Origin: Podarcis raffonei
Lineage: Eukaryota > Chordata > Lepidosauria > Squamata > Lacertidae
Reading direction: 5' to 3'
Assembly (NCBI RefSeq): GCF_027172205.1
Contig: NC_070611.1
Span: 40,730,979-40,794,978, forward strand
Length of the DNA stretch: 64,000 nt
Shown: positions 59,701 to 64,000 of the stretch, one piece after another
Numbering within the stretch: the first letter of the stretch is position 1
How the letters are laid out: every line of letters starts with the position of its first letter
Program-made: the position numbers and the translations under genes
Notes under the pieces: generated by a model
The model's database searches: none
What the model was told of the DNA's origin: nothing
What the model saw: the letters and a program-made list of their open reading frames with translations, nothing else

Positions 59701-61701
59701 GGTTGCCCCGGGGTGACCAAAGAAGAAAAGGCTGGGGGTTTCTGCTTTTGCTGCGCTCCCCGAACAATGGCCAGATACAAAGAGGGGACTGGTGCGGCTG
59801 TGGGAACCGGAGGCGCTCCCCGCCTCCTTCCCTGCCGGTGCCTTCGGGGCTGTAGCGTGGGAAGGGCTGGGAGGAAAAGCGGACCTGGATCGGGTTCCCG
59901 AGAGGACGACCGCGACATCTGCGCGCGTTCTGTAGGATCGGGAAATGGGACGCGCAACTTCGGGGGCCGCGCGTCGGGGGAGGAAGAGCAAGAGCTTGGG
60001 CTCGAGATGCGAGTCAAAAATACCCCGCAAGCCTGAATGCTCCCCCCTCCTTCCCCCTTTGCCGTTGAGGAGGCTCCCTCGAAAGCTGCGTCGCGGTTTT
60101 CGTTCCGATCATTCGCGACCTAAAATAATGAGCGGTGCGAGGTAGAAAACCACCCATCTTGTATAGTGATCTCAGGGCGAGGCTTTGCGAAGGAGAAGAA
60201 AACGAAAAATCCACACTCTCCCTTTCTAAGCGTTAAAGAAACTTCTATAGTGGTGTGCCACAACTTCGTTTTGTGTTGGTTTTCACGTTTTGGATTGGGA
60301 GGCGTGGATACGTATGGATTACAGTGGTACCTCGGGTTACAGACGTGTATTTTGCGGGGTGTCGCGTATTAGGATTGCTTCAAGGATAACGGTGCCTCTC
60401 AAAGGCTGTCTTTTAACTTGTTGGGCAGGCTTCTCTGTGAATCGAGAGTCGCTGGAGACTTTCTGGGGAAACAGAACTGTGTCTTGAGCAGAAAACAGTT
60501 TAATTTGTTCAGTGTAGTTATGGAGCAGAATCTCTCACATCGACAGAATATTCGCTTAAAGTCTTTCAGCTTATTATGTCCTACATTTCTTCCAGGAAAG
60601 GCTTTTCAAGAGGGCAGTGATTAGAATTTTACTGCCTTGTCATGGGAATTTGTGCGAACAAAGAAAACAGTTTTACTACAAAAGCTAGACAGCAAAATAT
60701 TCTCTTTAGTTTTAAAAAAAGATTGAAGATGTGGGAAGTTATTACCTGAAAGGGATGGTTTCCCCATCCCTGATTTGTTTTGCCCAAGATAAAGAAGAAT
60801 CTTTGGCTGTAAGTATGCCTGCATCTGTAAAGATTATATTGTGCTTTGCTGTTGTGCTCTCTGCATATAGTTTCAGGCATCAGAACGTGGTTGGGGTACT
60901 TTGGGGTTAAAGTTACTGTTAATCAAATAAGACACATTGCAGGATAGCATGAGCTTAAGTACTTCTGTCACTTGTTATAGCACTTGAGCAGACCAATTCT
61001 GTGCACACAGCTGACTCAAGTAAGCCCCTCAGTGTTGAATGGGACTTATTCTCAGGTAGAGACATGCAGGACTGCAGAGGAAAATTGTTCTTGTCTTTGA
61101 GACAGGCCCCTTTCACTAAGAGTGAGAGACAGTGAGTTGTTCAGGGCCACCCAGTAAGTGTTTGGTTCAGCAGTGACTGGAAAGGGGTGGGGGTCCTTCT
61201 AGGGGAATCTACTTGAGTAACTTTGTTTTCCTCCTCTTATCAGGATGGTACTGGGGTAACCTGAGTGTTGTAGAAGCCAAGGAGAGATTACAAGATACGT
61301 CTGAAGGGACTTTCTTGGTCAGAGACAGCTCGCACTCTGAGTACCTGCTTACTATTTCAGTAAAAACGTCAGTCGGACCTACCAACCTACGCATAGAATT
61401 TCAAGATGGCAAATTCCGACTGGATTCCATTATCTGTGTTCGGTCAAGGCTCCGGCAGTTTGACAGTGTGGTCCACCTGATTGAATATTACGTTCTTATG
61501 TGCAAGGACAGAAGAACTGCGTCTGAAATGCCTTCCAATGGAACAGTCCATCTGTATTTGAATAAACCTCTCTGTCATTCAACTTCATCTCTACAGCACT
61601 GCTGTAGGGTAGCTATAAACAGATACACTAATGAGATCCAGGAACTTCCTTTGCCAACAAGACTGAAGGAATTCTTGAAAGAATATCAATATCGGATATA
61701 A
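59510..61701 (+). CDS. SOCS2: Suppressor of cytokine signaling 2, complete in two coding exons
   Basis: Coding exons are 59510-59648 and 61244-61701, joined by a GT-AG phase-1 intron, giving 198 aa, the same length as human SOCS2. It starts MTLRTDESSDG (human MTLRCLEPSGNG as I recall it). The SH2 domain runs from WYWGNLSV (residue 48) with GTFLVRDSSHS carrying the phosphotyrosine-binding Arg73. The SOCS box occupies about the last 40 residues: the BC box SLQHCCRVAIN binds Elongin B/C and the LPLPTRLKEFL segment is the Cullin-5 box. The protein is the substrate receptor of a CRL5 ubiquitin ligase and dampens growth-hormone receptor-JAK2-STAT5 signalling. No in-frame stop lies between the exon acceptor (59384) and the chosen ATG, so an N-terminal extension is not formally excluded, but the family start supports 59510. 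Confidence 0.98.
60322..60345 (+). mobile_element. Solo terminal repeat of the TA-flanked MITE group
   Basis: Preceded by TA, the sequence starts CAGTGGTACCTCGGGTTACA, matching the end of the MITE family, but no opposite end is found nearby. A truncated copy in the SOCS2 coding intron. Confidence 0.6.
61005..61078. repeat. Fold-back repeat
   Basis: AGTAAGCCCCTCAGTGTTGA, ATGGGACTTATTCTCAGG and CATGCAGGACTGCAG. In the SOCS2 coding intron, about 170 bp before the last exon. Confidence 0.55.
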
Positions 61702-63485
61702 ATATATCATCTACTCTGCCTCGCTTTTTTTAAAAAAGATATGAATACAGTTTTATGAAATCAAAAGCCCTGTGCAGTCAGCTGCAAAAAAAATGTATTG
61801 TGTAAGGTCATTCTGAAAATAGCCAAGGTAATCTTTATGTGTGGAAGTGGCATGGGGTGATGTAGCTTGAACTCAGGACTCCACAGTCAAAACTTTGCAG
61901 CAGAGTAATCTCTGCTGTTTCTCCTGATTGGCCAGTCTCTTAAACCTCATTGAGAAAAGTGCCTGTGTTGCAGTGAGGTTGAGATGTAAGCAGAGGAAAG
62001 GTTTGTCATTCTTCCACATCCATGCCTTCCTTTGGCTCTTAAAATCCTACTCCTTTATATTGGGGCAGTCCTGCATCTAAAAGTCAGGTCTACCAACCTG
62101 TATCTTGTTTGGCTCTGCCACATTTGACTGGTTTTCTCTTCTGAGAACCAATGGAAGCATTCTTCCTGTACTACCACCACCAACAACAAACTAATTCAAG
62201 CGTTCTGTTAGTGATGTGGCTGTCTTTGAAAAATCACTTCTGTACAAAGGGTGGGATTTGTGTGGTTCATCACCAGTGATGTCATAGGCGTTACCTAACG
62301 CACGTCCTTGAGACTTGTGCAACCACATTGCAAATAGCCATCTAGATCGATACAGTACCTTGTGGAAGATTCACATTTCCCAGTGACAAAATACTGTAGT
62401 TCGAGAGCTGAGAAGGTGCAAGTGTCTTCTCACCAAAAGGGCTAAGGGGAGAGCAAACATCTGGATCCCATGCAGCAAATGACTTCCTAACTGCATTTAT
62501 GGCACTCCAAACTTTTCAGAATTTCTGTAGGAGAACCTAGATACTGGGACATAAATTTCCAGATGAAAATAAACAACTGGCACAGAAGTTCTTGGTGGGG
62601 TGGCAGTTCTATAAGGAATGGGTTAACTGTCTGATTTTAAGATGAGCTTGAGGCTGCCTAAGATGCTGTCTTCTTACAGCATTAATTGCAGCATGTTCAT
62701 TCAGTTAATACCTTGTTCATTTTAGTTTATGGCTGAAAATTGGGACATTGTAGAACATAGTCGATATTTTACAACATTATAACACCAGAGTTTTGTTCAT
62801 ATTTACCCCCAAATGTTGACCTAGCAATGCTTTCTGATTCTGATTAACTTATGAAAACCTTCTGATCAGCCCTACTCATTTTTGCTCGGAAATAAGTGTT
62901 CTTGGGTTGCAGCCAAGTCTCATTTGGACTGTTCATGGAATAGACTTCTAAGCAGACGTGATTAGGATCAGGTTGTAAGACAGCTAATCACATTGAACCA
63001 GAATTAATGGACTCTGCTTACTTGTATATAGCTACAATGATCTCCCTTCAACGTATGGGGACTGTACTACATTGAATAATCTAATTAAAAGGGAACCTTA
63101 TTTCAAATAAAGCTGAATTGAAAAAGCAAACCCTTCACTGTCTTTTACAAGGGCCCAGTGGATCATTTTTATATTAGGGTAGTATACCAAGGTTTTTGTT
63201 AGTGTGACAGAGAACTCCTTTTTTGTTTTAGATCCACTTACTGCCTATAATAGGCCTCCCTTGAATGAGACTTTATATAAGCCTAGACTGCAGCCTTGCA
63301 GTTGTGGTTTCCATGCCTGATCGTGGATAGCAGCAATTATAACTTCCTTCTACAATGTAGAATTTTTTAATTCTTATTTCCTTGAAATGCAAGAAAGTTT
63401 GTGTGATCTAAAGATTGTGTTTTCAAGGCTGTAGCTGTCAGATTTCAGATTGTATTAAATAAAGTAAACAATTACAGACGCTGCA
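61702..63485 (+). other. SOCS2: SOCS2 3' untranslated region with several poly(A) signals
   Basis: AATAAA signals lie at 62568-62573, 63106-63111 and 63458-63463. The last is followed by GT-rich sequence and suits the main 3' end; the earlier two could give shorter transcripts. A diverged fold-back repeat lies at about 62870-62980 within the UTR. Confidence 0.6.
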
Positions 63486-63865
63486 TGTCCTTAATGTGTT
63501 TGGGTTATTCGGACAGTATCTTGTACAGTGCTTAAAAAAACATTCCTTGCCTTCCTTCATCTCCATTGAGAAATATGTGACAAAAAGAAATCTCATTATA
63601 TCACATTTTGTACACAGTTATTCAAAAATTAGGTAACTAACATTGTGATTGGTGGTGTTAGTTCTAGTGTACTTTCTGTGCTCCACAGTTTTTGTCTAGT
63701 GTATTCCCACAGCAACATTAAAGTTTAAAAGCACCGAATGTGTTACTGAATTCCCACAAATCAAATGCTACTACATATATACTACATATACAACTACATG
63801 TTGTAGTGTTCATAATTTGGCACCTATGAGGTTAAATAGAAGGGTGGTCAATCTTAAGACAGGTC

Positions 63866-64000
63866 TTGCTGGATCAGACCAAAGATCCATGTACTCCAGC
63901 ATATTATTTCCCCCCAGTAGCCTGTCAGCTGCCTTTGGGAAGTCCACAAGTAAGCAAATAAATTTTCCTCACAGTGGTGACCTAGCATCTGGTATTCAGT
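63866..64000 (-). mobile_element. CR1 LINE 3' fragment, reaching the window edge
   Basis: CTTGCTGGATCAGACCAAAG followed by GCATCTGGTATTCAG is antisense CR1. The element continues beyond the right end of the window. Confidence 0.7.

Noticed and set aside
59055-60017. 320-codon reverse-strand open frame over the SOCS2 5' exons
   Set aside because: It lies in a GC-rich CpG island where stops are rare, is low-complexity (Pro, Arg, Ser, Ala) and shows no domain. It overlaps the well-supported SOCS2 coding exon on the opposite strand.

Overview
The window is nuclear DNA from a vertebrate, and the repeat content points to a squamate reptile (lizard). It is full of lizard-type CR1 and L2 LINE ends, CORE-SINEs (MIR-like), tRNA-headed SINEs and hAT/mariner MITEs. 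All four protein-coding genes are ordinary intron-containing vertebrate genes. A roughly 360-bp tRNA-headed SINE present in five copies is, from memory, typical of lacertid-like lizards, but I would not commit to a family. No LTR retrovirus, CRISPR array or bacterial feature was seen.

Gene order is NUDT4 (+, 5' end outside the window), UBE2N (-), MRPL42 (+), SOCS2 (+). This is the same order and orientation as human chromosome 12q22, so the locus is a conserved syntenic block. NUDT4 and UBE2N are tail to tail; UBE2N and MRPL42 are head to head with about 3.8 kb between their promoters; MRPL42 and SOCS2 are in tandem. All coding exons of UBE2N, MRPL42 and SOCS2 can be placed to the base with intact frames (152, 147 and 198 aa). 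NUDT4 lacks only its first exon.

Layout: 1-7242 NUDT4 intron 1; 7243-11490 NUDT4 coding exons 2-5; 11491 to about 14355 NUDT4 3'UTR; about 14.4-16.7 kb short intergenic stretch; about 16.7-20.2 kb probable UBE2N 3'UTR (reverse strand); 20197-30677 UBE2N, with a 9-kb repeat-rich first intron; 30.0-30.8 kb CpG-island promoter; 30.8-34.5 kb intergenic with SINEs; 34.5-42.7 kb MRPL42; 42.7-57.4 kb repeat-rich intergenic; 57.4-60.1 kb CpG-island promoter region of SOCS2; 59510-61701 SOCS2 coding region; then its 3'UTR and a CR1 fragment at the right edge.

The genes are not a pathway unit: inositol pyrophosphate turnover (NUDT4), K63-ubiquitin conjugation (UBE2N), mitochondrial translation (MRPL42) and cytokine-receptor feedback (SOCS2). 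The observations most worth a second look are a GC-AG intron and a NAGNAG acceptor in NUDT4, an inverted pair of hAT MITEs in UBE2N intron 1, a tRNA-Asn-headed SINE with a CR1-type tail, a dispersed family of short fold-back repeats, ZNF143-type motifs in two promoters and in a MITE, and tandem STAT5-type sites upstream of SOCS2. I found no clearly new biological system.
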